From the NCBI GenBank assembly GCA_902767235.1, contig CACXGR010000234.1, forward strand, positions 1 through 13,339: a stretch of 13,339 nt of DNA. The letters run 5' to 3'. This DNA is from an uncultured Lachnospiraceae bacterium. Lineage in GTDB: Bacteria; Bacillota; Clostridia; Lachnospirales; Lachnospiraceae. A program made the position numbers and the translations under genes. Of the stretch, positions 1 through 6,454 are shown in pieces. The notes under the pieces were generated by a model. It ran no database searches, had not been told where the DNA came from, and worked only from the letters and a program-made list of their open reading frames with translations. Positions within the stretch are counted from its first letter, which is position 1, and each line of letters opens with the position of its first letter.

Positions 1-579
1 AAGCTTCTCGGCATCGTAAGGAAGGAGCAGTCCCGCCATATCCTTGATGCAGAGGGAATCCGCGCCCATCTCCTCGATCTCGCGGGCAATATTCATCCAG
101 TAATCTTCTGTATAGGCGTCGCCCAGCGTATAGGAAAGTGCGATCTGGGCGTGTCCGCCTTCCTTCTTGGTCGCCTTCACGGAGGTCTCAAGGTTTCTGA
201 GGTCGTTGAGGCAGTCGAAGATACGAATCCTGTCGATGCCGTTTGCGATGGACTTCTGGACAAAGTACTCCACTACGTCATCACTGTAGTGGCTGTAGCC
301 GAGAAGGTTCTGACCGCGAAGGAGCATCTGCATGGGTGTCTTCTTAAACTTCTCTTTGAGCTTTCTGAGTCTCTCCCAGGGATCTTCCTTGAGAAAGCGC
401 AGGCAGGAGTCAAATGTGGCGCCGCCCCACATCTCGACCGCTTCATAACCTACCTGATCCATTTTTTCTGCGATGGGGAGCATCACTTCGGTGGGCATTC
501 TGGTCGCGATCAGCGACTGATGGGCGTCACGAAGGACTGTCTCCATAATTCTTACCGGTTTTTTAACCTGTTCTGACAT
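1..579 (-). CDS. oadA: OadA/5S-like keto-acid carboxyltransferase subunit (C-terminus cut by window edge)
   Basis: Pyruvate/oxaloacetate carboxyltransferase of the DRE-TIM metallolyase superfamily. It moves a carboxyl group between a keto acid and biotin in oxaloacetate decarboxylase alpha, pyruvate carboxylase and the transcarboxylase 5S subunit. The first 193 residues are present and the frame is open to base 1. Visible motifs are ETVLRDAHQS (D18, metal ligand), YEAVEMWGGATFD (45-57), PWERLR, LLRGQN (86-91), FDCLND (111-116) and CIKDMAGLL, whose K179 matches the carboxylated lysine that binds the metal. The metal-binding HxH and any C-terminal biotin domain lie beyond the edge, so a second carrier domain cannot be ruled out. 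The start at 579 has AGGAGG at 585-590, and this RBS abuts the stop codon of the OadB gene, so the two are translationally close. It is the last visible gene of the decarboxylase operon. The alpha-subunit family is certain; the exact substrate is inferred. Confidence 0.93.
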   Translation of the reverse strand, partial: MSEQVKKPVRIMETVLRDAHQSLIATRMPTEVMLPIAEKMDQVGYEAVEMWGGATFDSCLRFLKEDPWERLRKLKEKFKKTPMQMLLRGQNLLGYSHYSDDVVEYFVQKSIANGIDRIRIFDCLNDLRNLETSVKATKKEGGHAQIALSYTLGDAYTEDYWMNIAREIEEMGADSLCIKDMAGLLLPYDAEKL

Positions 580-589
580 ATTTTCCTCC

Positions 590-1735
590 TTAAACAATTC
601 CGAATACGGCCATGAACACACCTGCGACAACCGCCGTTCCGATAACGCCTGCGACATTGGGTCCCATAGCATGCATCAGAAGGAAGTTGGAAGGATCATA
701 TTCCGATCCGACTTTCTGGGACACACGCGCGGCCATAGGTACGGCCGAGACGCCGGCAGAGCCGATCAGCGGATTTACCTTGCCGCCTGTGACGATCTTC
801 ATGATCTGACCGAACATGACGCCGGCAAATGTGCCGAATGAGAAGGCGATCAGGCCGAGAGCAACGATCTTGAGCGTCGTGACATTGAGGAACGCTTCCG
901 CGCTGGTAGTTGCACCTACCGAAGTACCCAGCAGGATAACAACGATGTACATCATCGCGTTGCTGGCAGTCTCTGTGAGCTGTCTGACCACGCCGCACTC
1001 GCGGAAGAGGTTGCCCAGCATCAGCATACCTACAAGAGGTGCCGTTGTGGGAAGGATCATACATACAACGATCGTTGTGACGATCGGGAACAGGATCTTC
1101 TCGAGCTTCGAAACAGGACGAAGCTGGCTCATACGGATCCTCTTGTCCTTATCGGAGGTGAAGAGCTTCATGATCGGGGGCTGAATGATCGGCACCAGCG
1201 ACATATAGGAGTATGCCGCGACTGCGATCGGACCCAGAAGCTCTGTCTGGCCGAGTTTGGAGCAAAGGAAGATGGAAGTCGGTCCGTCCGCGCCTCCGAT
1301 GATGGAGATCGCCGCCGCCGCTTTTCCGTTGAATCCCAGAGCGATCGCTCCGAAATAGGCGGAAAAGATACCGAACTGCGCTGCAGCGCCCATCAGGAAA
1401 CTGCTGGGACTTGCGATCAGGGGACCGAAATCCGTCATCGCTCCGACGCCCATAAAGATCAGGGAGGGCAGGATCGCCCATTCGTCGAGCGTAAAGAAAT
1501 AGTACAAAAGGCCGCCGTTTGCCGTCTCCGTGGGCGCCGCCATAATATCAGGATAGATATTGACCAGCAGCATACCGAAGGAGATCGGAACAAGCAGAAG
1601 GGGCTCAAATTCCTTGGCGATGGCAAGGTACATGAAGACAAGAGCCACAACGATCATGAGGTAGTTTCCCCATGTCAGGTTCATAAAAGCGGTCTGGTGT
1701 ACTAAGTTATCAAGAGTACGTGTAATATATTCCAT
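590..1735 (-). CDS. oadB: Sodium-translocating decarboxylase beta subunit
   Basis: Membrane subunit that decarboxylates carboxybiotin and uses the energy to export Na+. It has 381 residues with many hydrophobic segments from about residue 25 to the C-terminus. Functional residues known from Klebsiella OadB are recognisable: D150 in GGADGPTS (equivalent to D203), a tyrosine in AAYSYM (Y175 or Y177, near Y229), and N321, S330 and R337 in NPLIGSAGVSAVPMAAR. Those three have the same spacing as Klebsiella N373, S382 and R389. It is therefore likely an active pump. An AAGGAGG lies about 10 bases before the start. The gene sits 29 bases after the biotin-carrier gene and 10 bases before the oadA-like gene. 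GcdB and MmdB are close relatives, so the family is certain but the partner substrate is not. Confidence 0.95.
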   Translation of the reverse strand: MEYITRTLDNLVHQTAFMNLTWGNYLMIVVALVFMYLAIAKEFEPLLLVPISFGMLLVNIYPDIMAAPTETANGGLLYYFFTLDEWAILPSLIFMGVGAMTDFGPLIASPSSFLMGAAAQFGIFSAYFGAIALGFNGKAAAAISIIGGADGPTSIFLCSKLGQTELLGPIAVAAYSYMSLVPIIQPPIMKLFTSDKDKRIRMSQLRPVSKLEKILFPIVTTIVVCMILPTTAPLVGMLMLGNLFRECGVVRQLTETASNAMMYIVVILLGTSVGATTSAEAFLNVTTLKIVALGLIAFSFGTFAGVMFGQIMKIVTGGKVNPLIGSAGVSAVPMAARVSQKVGSEYDPSNFLLMHAMGPNVAGVIGTAVVAGVFMAVFGIV

Positions 1736-1764
1736 ATAACTTAGACCTCCTTGCAGTCAGACGA

Positions 1765-2142
1765 TCAGTCGATCGTAGCCAGAAGCGTGCCGGACTCTAC
1801 GGGATCGCCGACGTGGCAGTCGATGGATACGACCGTGCCGTCCTCAGGTGCGACCATGGGGATCTCCATCTTCATCGCTTCAACGATGACAATGGCATCG
1901 CCTTTCTTGACTGCCTGGCCTACGGAAGCCTCTACCTTAAAGACCTTGCCTGCTGCGCCGGCTTCTACTCTGTATTTGCCTGTGCCGCCTGCAGGTGCTG
2001 CCGCCTTGGGTGCAGGCGCGGCCTTAGGTGCTGCCTTGGGAGCCGCCTTAGGCGCTGCGGGAGCGCTGACTGCGCCGTTCTCGTTCTCTTCCACTGTAAC
2101 TTCATATGCTGTACCGTTAACAGTAATGATATAGTTCTTCAT
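1765..2142 (-). CDS. Biotin carboxyl carrier protein of the decarboxylase complex
   Basis: Free biotin carrier of 125 residues. A short N-terminal part (1-26, starting MKNYIITVNG) is followed by a flexible Ala/Pro/Lys linker (27-53) and a biotinyl domain (54-125). The domain carries the EAMKMEI motif, in which K91 is the expected biotinylated lysine. It resembles the gamma subunits MmdC/GcdC and the transcarboxylase 1.3S subunit. It should shuttle the carboxyl group from the carboxyltransferases to OadB. The linker contains three consecutive PKAA units. The gene lies 18 bases after the OadG-like gene, and TATCAGGAGGATAGGAAG-type sequence supplies the RBS before the ATG. Because this carrier is a separate gene, both carboxyltransferases in the operon could use it. 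The biotin ligase is not in the window. Confidence 0.95.
   Translation of the reverse strand: MKNYIITVNGTAYEVTVEENENGAVSAPAAPKAAPKAAPKAAPAPKAAAPAGGTGKYRVEAGAAGKVFKVEASVGQAVKKGDAIVIVEAMKMEIPMVAPEDGTVVSIDCHVGDPVESGTLLATID
1993..2052 (-). repeat. Repetitive Ala/Pro/Lys linker of the biotin carrier
   Basis: This stretch encodes residues 31-50 of the biotin carrier: three PKAA units and related AP/PKAA variants. At DNA level the units are imperfect 12-base repeats rich in GC. Such linkers are usual in biotin and lipoyl carriers and let the domain swing between active sites. The number of units may vary between strains. Confidence 0.6.
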
Positions 2143-2160
2143 CTTCCTATCCTCCTGATA

Positions 2161-2901
2161 TTATTTTCTTCTGGCTTTGCGTATGGAACGGACAACAAAT
2201 CCGTCTGTGCTCTGTCTGCCTTCGAATGCTGCGACCGCTGCCGCTATGACTGCGACCAGCTCCAGATCATCCGCGAGGTCTTCCTCTTCTGCCGCTGCCG
2301 GTGCAGGTGCTGCTGCCGGTGCGGGTACCGCTGTTTTCTTCACTGACCTGTTGGAGGCGCCGCCGACGACCTTGCCGAACAGGGCGATCACCAATGCCAG
2401 AGTGATCAGTACTGCAAATGTAGTTCCCATACCCAGCAGTGTGTTCATTCCCGCCTGCTGGATCTTCTCCTTCATGCTGTACTCCACGTTTGTGGTAATG
2501 CCGGTGACGGCATAGCCGTTATCGGAGCTCTCCATCGTGAACACGACTTCCGCGTCGTGCTTGGAGCCCTTGACCCTTACGACCACCGTCCCCTCTTTTT
2601 TGGTGAAGGAACAGGACTTTCCTTCAATATTCTGTATTTCTCCGATATCGACCAGTGCATTCTGCCAGCTGGTAAAGGCAGGGCCGTATACCGGGTCATC
2701 CATCTGTGCCTCAGCCTGTCCGTTCTGCAATGCCTCATGCATGCTCATGACGAACTGGCTTGCTGAATCGTACCACTGCTGCCGCTGTTCCTCTGTCAGC
2801 TCCACTTCGGAGGGCGCTGCCGAGCCGGCGGAAGAGCCGCAGGCTGCAAGACCGAAAACACAGGTGATAACAAGAAGTGTTGTTATTAACCATTTTTTCA
2901 T
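2161..2901 (-). CDS. OadG/MmdD-like subunit fused to an N-terminal lipoprotein domain
   Basis: A 246-residue membrane protein. Residues 1-21 form a lipoprotein signal with lipobox LAAC, so C21 is probably lipidated. Residues 22-150 form a hydrophilic domain that should face the outside. A transmembrane segment follows (about 155-176), then an AP-rich linker (about 190-205) and a C-terminal tail (208-246) with LELVAVIAAAVAAFEG and DGFVVRSIRKARRK. The membrane segment plus this tail is typical of small OadG/MmdD subunits, which assemble the carboxyltransferase with the Na+ pump. Ordinary OadG proteins are roughly 80-120 residues, so about 130 residues of outside-facing domain have been added. 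The topology (lipidated N-terminus outside, tail inside) agrees with normal OadG. The start at 2901 has GAGGAG upstream, right after the stop codon of the carboxyltransferase gene. The outer domain was not identified; it recalls DUF3887-like secreted domains, but that is a guess. Confidence 0.85.
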   Translation of the reverse strand: MKKWLITTLLVITCVFGLAACGSSAGSAAPSEVELTEEQRQQWYDSASQFVMSMHEALQNGQAEAQMDDPVYGPAFTSWQNALVDIGEIQNIEGKSCSFTKKEGTVVVRVKGSKHDAEVVFTMESSDNGYAVTGITTNVEYSMKEKIQQAGMNTLLGMGTTFAVLITLALVIALFGKVVGGASNRSVKKTAVPAPAAAPAPAAAEEEDLADDLELVAVIAAAVAAFEGRQSTDGFVVRSIRKARRK

Positions 2902-2916
2902 ATTTCGTGTCTCCTC

Positions 2917-4335
2917 TTACTTCGCGCTGTGCTTTTTGGCAGGGAATTCCTCTCTCTTGGTGTAGAGCACTTCCATGGCGCCGATCAGGTATTTGCGAAG
3001 ATTTTCAGGCTCGATGATCTGATCCACATATCCTCTTGCGGCAGCGCTGTCAATGCTGTTCTGAAGAGCTTCATATTCAGCCGCGGTCTTCGCGACTTCC
3101 TCGGCCGTTCCGCCGCACAGTACATGGGCGGCAAGTCTGGAATCCATGATGCCGATCACTGCATCAGGGAAAGCGATCGTAAAGTCGGCGCCTGTGGCTT
3201 TGCTGTTCATAACGGCATAAGCACTTCCCACCGCCTTGCCTGTGATCACGTTCACTTTGGGCACATTGGCGCCTGCGAAAGAAGCCGTGAGCTTTCCTGC
3301 TGCATCGGCGATCTTCTTCTCTTCGCTCTCAGTTGCGGCGAATCCGCTCACATTGGTCAATGTGATCACCGGGATTTCAAAGGCGTCGCAGAAGCGAACG
3401 AAGTCCGCAGCCTTATAGCATCCGCCGGCCGTAAGGACTGTATCATATTTTTCCTTCTCTTCGCCGTTCTCGTCGTATGAAACGCTCCTGTTGGCAACAA
3501 CGCCGGCGGTGGTGCCGCCCAGCCTGACAAAGCCTGTCACCATCTCAGGCGCATACTCTCTTTTCGTCTCAAAGAAGACGCCGTCATCAGCGATCTCTGT
3601 AAGGACCAGAGAAGGATCTGCGCAGCCGGCTGCCACACCGGGGCAGGCGCGGTTCATGTCATCCGCGCAGTCCGTGACTGCTTCGTCCTCATTATTGGAA
3701 GGAAGCATGGATACCAGCGCTCTGATCTCGCCGAGGATCTCCTCTTCCGTTCCCACTGCGTCGACACTGCCGCAGGCTGCCTTCACGGAAGCCGCCGCTG
3801 TGTCATTCTTGTCTTCCTTGTTGCCGGCAAGGGTATTGGGCGCATTGACAAAAAGCTTTGCGTCCTCTGCCATAAATGCGAAATCCGTCAGAGCGGGGAC
3901 CAGTGCAAGTCCGCCGCCGCAGTTTCCGAATACGGCGGTGATCTGAGGGATCAGTCCCGATGCCTTTACCTGTCTTGCGTAAATCGTGCCAAACGCGTTG
4001 AGTGCGTCCGTTCCTTCCTGCAGGCGAAGTCCCGCTGACTCCACCAGTCCGATCACCGGTGCACCGGTCCGGATCGCAAGATCATAGATAGCTGCGATCT
4101 TTTTCGCATGCATCTCACCGATGCTGCCGCCAAGAACAGAGGCGTCCTGGCTGTATACATAGACAAGATTCCCGTCGATCACGCCATAGCCGGTGACTAC
4201 ACCGTCAGAAGGCGTCTGCTCCGGTTTCAGATTGAAATCTGTCGCTCTGGCCGTAACCTTTGCGCCGATCTCAACGAAACTGCTCTCGTCGAGCAGAGCG
4301 GTAATTCTCTGTCTCGCTTTTGAAGAACTGCTCAT
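2917..4335 (-). CDS. Acyl-CoA carboxyltransferase subunit, MmdA/12S/PccB-like, short and divergent
   Basis: Carboxyltransferase of the crotonase-like carboxylase/decarboxylase superfamily, 472 residues against about 510 for typical MmdA/PccB. The N-terminal half (about 1-215) has GGSIGEMHAKK (69-79), ESAGLRLQEG (99-108) and GNCGGGLALVPALTDF (137-152), which correspond to the acyl-CoA and oxyanion-hole region. The C-terminal half (about 225-455) has TNVSGFAATESEEKK and a VNVITGKAVGSAYAVMNSK motif. It should exchange a carboxyl group between an acyl-CoA, for example methylmalonyl-CoA, and biotin. It is the first gene of the operon, with GGAGG nine bases before the ATG and an extended -10 promoter close upstream. 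Several positions differ from the usual motifs (ESAG for DSGG, no PGFxxGxxxE block), so the substrate may not be methylmalonyl-CoA; glutaconyl-CoA or malonyl-CoA are alternatives. Confidence 0.88.
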   Translation of the reverse strand: MSSSSKARQRITALLDESSFVEIGAKVTARATDFNLKPEQTPSDGVVTGYGVIDGNLVYVYSQDASVLGGSIGEMHAKKIAAIYDLAIRTGAPVIGLVESAGLRLQEGTDALNAFGTIYARQVKASGLIPQITAVFGNCGGGLALVPALTDFAFMAEDAKLFVNAPNTLAGNKEDKNDTAAASVKAACGSVDAVGTEEEILGEIRALVSMLPSNNEDEAVTDCADDMNRACPGVAAGCADPSLVLTEIADDGVFFETKREYAPEMVTGFVRLGGTTAGVVANRSVSYDENGEEKEKYDTVLTAGGCYKAADFVRFCDAFEIPVITLTNVSGFAATESEEKKIADAAGKLTASFAGANVPKVNVITGKAVGSAYAVMNSKATGADFTIAFPDAVIGIMDSRLAAHVLCGGTAEEVAKTAAEYEALQNSIDSAAARGYVDQIIEPENLRKYLIGAMEVLYTKREEFPAKKHSAK

Positions 4336-4380
4336 TTTTTTCGACCTCCATAATTAGTTTATCCAATTCAAAACAATTCG

Positions 4381-4389
4381 AGTATAACA
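4381..4389 (-). promoter_or_regulatory. Extended -10 promoter of the decarboxylase operon
   Basis: Reading the minus strand, TGT precedes TATACT, an extended -10 (TGN plus a hexamer one base off TATAAT). No good -35 sits 17 bases upstream (TATTTA). The upstream DNA is very AT-rich compared with the rest of the window and could act as an UP element. Transcription would begin near 4374, giving a leader of about 40 bases before the GGAGG and the ATG at 4335. No operator or riboswitch is apparent in the 142-base gap (4336-4477), and I see no convincing terminator for scpB there. Confidence 0.6.
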
Positions 4390-4477
4390 TAGGCGTCACA
4401 AAATAAATATGTCATTTCTAATTGTTTTTTCTTATTATTAAGCAAAATCTTTCGTATCTTTGTACAAATCTGCCGAA

Positions 4478-5047
4478 TCAGATCTCCAGTCTCCCGTCGA
4501 CCTCCTGCTCGGCCTGCTCCCGCATCTCCTCCACCTGGTCTGTGTCGGCATTGGGCAGGTCTGCGAGCGAGCTCAGGCCAAAAGATCGGAGGAACTGCTC
4601 GGTGGTCCCGAACAGCAGCGGTCTCCCCGGCGCATCCTTTCTTCCGACCTCGCACACAAGATCAAAGCCCACCAGTTTGCTGATGGCAAAATCGCTGTTC
4701 ACGCCTCTTATGCTCTCTACCTCCGCCCTCGTCACCGGCTGTTTGAAAGCAATGATGGAGAGGGTCTCCATAAGCGTGTCCGTCAGGACCTGTTTCTTGG
4801 GGGCCTTTGCTATTTTGACCAGATATTCATACAGTTCCGGCTTGCTGGAGAGCTGGATGCTGTCCTCAAACCAGTTCAGGCATAGACCGCTGTCCTGCGC
4901 CCGGTACCGCTCCTTCAGGGCGTCTGCCGCCTCTCTCGCCTCATCCGGCGTGATCTCCAGTGCCTGCGCGATCACGGATATCTCCACGGAGTCGCCCATG
5001 GCGAACAGGATCGTCTCTATCGCCGCCATCCTCTTACTCAGTTCCAT
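4478..5047 (-). CDS. scpB: Segregation and condensation protein B (ScpB)
   Basis: Kleisin-associated subunit of the SMC-ScpA-ScpB condensin that organises and segregates the chromosome. It has 189 residues, normal for the family, with two winged-helix domains (about 1-80 and 90-165). Recognisable stretches are AAIETILFAMGDSVEI at the start, LMETLSIIAFKQPVTRAEVESIRGV as the second winged-helix signature, and GRPLLFGTTEQFLRSFGLSSL. The tail is acidic. AGGAGG precedes the ATG by a few bases, and the gene begins 19 bases after the metallophosphoesterase stop codon, so the two are probably cotranscribed. The partner scpA, which is often directly upstream in Firmicutes, is not in this window. Identification is firm. 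Confidence 0.96.
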   Translation of the reverse strand: MELSKRMAAIETILFAMGDSVEISVIAQALEITPDEAREAADALKERYRAQDSGLCLNWFEDSIQLSSKPELYEYLVKIAKAPKKQVLTDTLMETLSIIAFKQPVTRAEVESIRGVNSDFAISKLVGFDLVCEVGRKDAPGRPLLFGTTEQFLRSFGLSSLADLPNADTDQVEEMREQAEQEVDGRLEI

Positions 5048-5066
5048 ACCGCCTCCTGTTGTTGTC

Positions 5067-6056
5067 TCACTCCCGCTGCTGCCCGTCCGAAGGTTTCAGA
5101 CATACCACTGATATCTCGCCCGGGTTGAATATCCGGATCGGAAGCGTGTGCATGCCCAATCCGCAGGTGAGTACCATGACCCCCTCGCGCCCGTCTTCAC
5201 CCTTCCCTGTCTGGATAGAATACCGTCCTCCGCTGTATTTGGGGAAAAGGCTGGGTCTGGTCCCCATTACGCCTCCGATCAGAGGCAACCGCATCAGTCC
5301 CCCGTGAACATGTCCGCACAGGCACAGGTCCGCTCCCCACTGCACATATTGTTCAAAATAGACCGGAGAATGCGTCAGCAGGACATTATATCTGGATCGG
5401 TCCGGCTCCGGGATCAGCTCCCGGATCTTATCCACGCTCAGGGAAGTCTTTTTGAACTTTTTATAGTACTCCATCGGAAGTTCCAGGCCGCAGAGCCGGA
5501 TCCCGGTGTCGGCATCCGCCGCGGTCTTTGCACCCGGCCCAAGGTCTGCGCCGGAGATATCGCGAAAGCCGTTGCCGATGAAGGAAATACCCGCTTCCTC
5601 CAGCGCGCTCTGAAAGATCCGGCCGTATTCGCTGAGCTCATCGTAATGATCGAGCCGGATCTCGTGGTTTCCCCTCACGAACCAGACGGGACAGATCCCG
5701 GCGATCCGGCGCGCAAAGGAATAACTGGCCGGCATCCAGCTGCGGTCGTCCTTGTCAAGGCTGCCGCCCGCTTTCTCCATCTTCCTGTAGTGGTCGAAGA
5801 CATCCGCGGATACAATGAGATCTCCCCCGATCAGGATCAGGTCCGGATTCAGTTCCCGGATCCTCGCGATCAGTTTTTCATTGTCCGCCCCGTAGGATTT
5901 TTCGTGCAGATCCGCGATGAACACGATCCTCAGCGGACTGCGGATCCTGGGTGAGCTGACAGCGTACTCCCTCACCACGAACCGGTTGTTGTCGATCACC
6001 ATGACGATGACAAAAAAGGCGGCCAGGATCAGGATGAACGCGATTATATAACGCAT
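5067..6056 (-). CDS. Membrane-anchored metallophosphoesterase, YkuE-like
   Basis: Calcineurin-like phosphoesterase of 329 residues. An N-terminal membrane anchor (about 3-21) is followed by the two-metal catalytic motifs in order: IADLH (D49, H51), IGGD (D79), GNHE (N120, H121), LLTHSP (H219) and CGHVHGG (H239, H241). All metal ligands are present, so it should be active. YkuE/YaeI relatives act at the membrane surface; their true substrates are poorly known and I cannot assign one. The start was placed at the second ATG of an ATGATG pair (6056), seven bases after GGAGG; the first, at 6059, is also possible. The longer frame to 6107 would read through the rpsU terminator and is rejected. It lies 19 bases upstream of scpB. 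No clear promoter of its own is seen after the rpsU terminator. Confidence 0.9.
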   Translation of the reverse strand: MRYIIAFILILAAFFVIVMVIDNNRFVVREYAVSSPRIRSPLRIVFIADLHEKSYGADNEKLIARIRELNPDLILIGGDLIVSADVFDHYRKMEKAGGSLDKDDRSWMPASYSFARRIAGICPVWFVRGNHEIRLDHYDELSEYGRIFQSALEEAGISFIGNGFRDISGADLGPGAKTAADADTGIRLCGLELPMEYYKKFKKTSLSVDKIRELIPEPDRSRYNVLLTHSPVYFEQYVQWGADLCLCGHVHGGLMRLPLIGGVMGTRPSLFPKYSGGRYSIQTGKGEDGREGVMVLTCGLGMHTLPIRIFNPGEISVVCLKPSDGQQRE

Positions 6057-6105
6057 CATTGTCCCTCCAAAATGGTGACGCCCCTGCGTCGGCTGCAATA
6101 TCCCC

Positions 6106-6139
6106 AAAAAAAGTCCCCTGATCGAAATCAGGGGACTTT
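6106..6139 (-). terminator. Intrinsic terminator of rpsU with a UUCG tetraloop
   Basis: Perfect inverted repeat, arms 6110-6122 and 6127-6139. In the minus-strand transcript the core stem is AGTCCCCTGAT / ATCAGGGGACT closed by a UUCG loop and followed by a run of seven T (6106-6112). It starts 24 bases after the rpsU stop codon, and stem, loop and T-tract are all textbook quality. Confidence 0.95.
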
Positions 6140-6163
6140 CTGTTCACACATCAGCCGCCAGCA

Positions 6164-6340
6164 TCAGTTGTATTTTCTCTTTCTGGCTGCTTCAGACTTC
6201 TTCTTGCGCTTTACGCTAGGCTTTTCGTAATGTTCTCTCTTACGAATTTCCTGCTGGATGCCCGCCTTTGCACAGCTTCTCTTAAAGCGGCGCAGCGCAC
6301 TGTCCAAAGTCTCATTTTCTTTTAAGATAACACTAGACAT
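6164..6340 (-). CDS. rpsU: 30S ribosomal protein S21
   Basis: Small-subunit ribosomal protein of 58 residues that binds near the 3' end of 16S rRNA. The sequence has the expected pattern: MSSVILKENETLDSALRRFK, then RSCAKAGIQQEIRKREHYEK, and a strongly basic tail ending KSEAARKRKYN. The start at 6340 is fixed by a strong RBS (GGGAGGG at 6350-6356) eight to nine bases upstream; the 20 extra upstream codons lie in the leader and are not coding. It appears to be a single-gene transcript, with its own consensus promoter (6418-6445) and terminator (6106-6139). Identification is certain. Confidence 0.98.
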   Translation of the reverse strand: MSSVILKENETLDSALRRFKRSCAKAGIQQEIRKREHYEKPSVKRKKKSEAARKRKYN

Positions 6341-6417
6341 TCGTTCTACCCTCCCTTCAGTCCCGTCAGTTTGACTGATTGGGTTTTTTTCTATATGCAT
6401 TCAAAACATACAATGGA

Positions 6418-6445
6418 ATTATAGCATATAAAGACTTCCTGTCAA
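6418..6445 (-). promoter_or_regulatory. Near-perfect sigma-A promoter of rpsU
   Basis: On the minus strand a consensus -35 TTGACA (6440-6445), a 16-base spacer (6424-6439) and a consensus -10 TATAAT (6418-6423) are present. A TG one base before the -10 makes it extended as well. Transcription should start near 6411, giving a leader of about 70 bases. It begins only ten bases after the stop codon of the hydrolase gene, in an AT-rich island. The leader holds a weak five-base stem (CAGTC/GACTG at 6359-6378) of doubtful meaning. Confidence 0.93.
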
Positions 6446-6454
6446 GTGCTATTT

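Noticed and set aside
1..6. The window begins with a HindIII site (AAGCTT), suggesting a cloned fragment end
   Set aside because: A six-base site at an edge is weak evidence, and the other end has no such site.
151..576. Plus-strand open frame opposite the oadA-like gene
   Set aside because: The minus strand has a complete match to the OadA/5S motifs; the plus frame is antisense.
1751..2346. Plus-strand open frames across the biotin-carrier and OadG genes
   Set aside because: They are shadows of GC-rich Ala/Pro repeats in the minus-strand genes, with Ala- or Cys/Arg-rich products and no RBS.
4429..4442. CTTAATAATAAG palindrome after scpB as a terminator
   Set aside because: The stem is short and AT-only, and it is followed by A rather than T on the coding strand.
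6341..6411. rpsU leader as a ribosomal-protein regulatory RNA
   Set aside because: Only a weak five-base pairing is visible, and I know of no established S21 leader motif.
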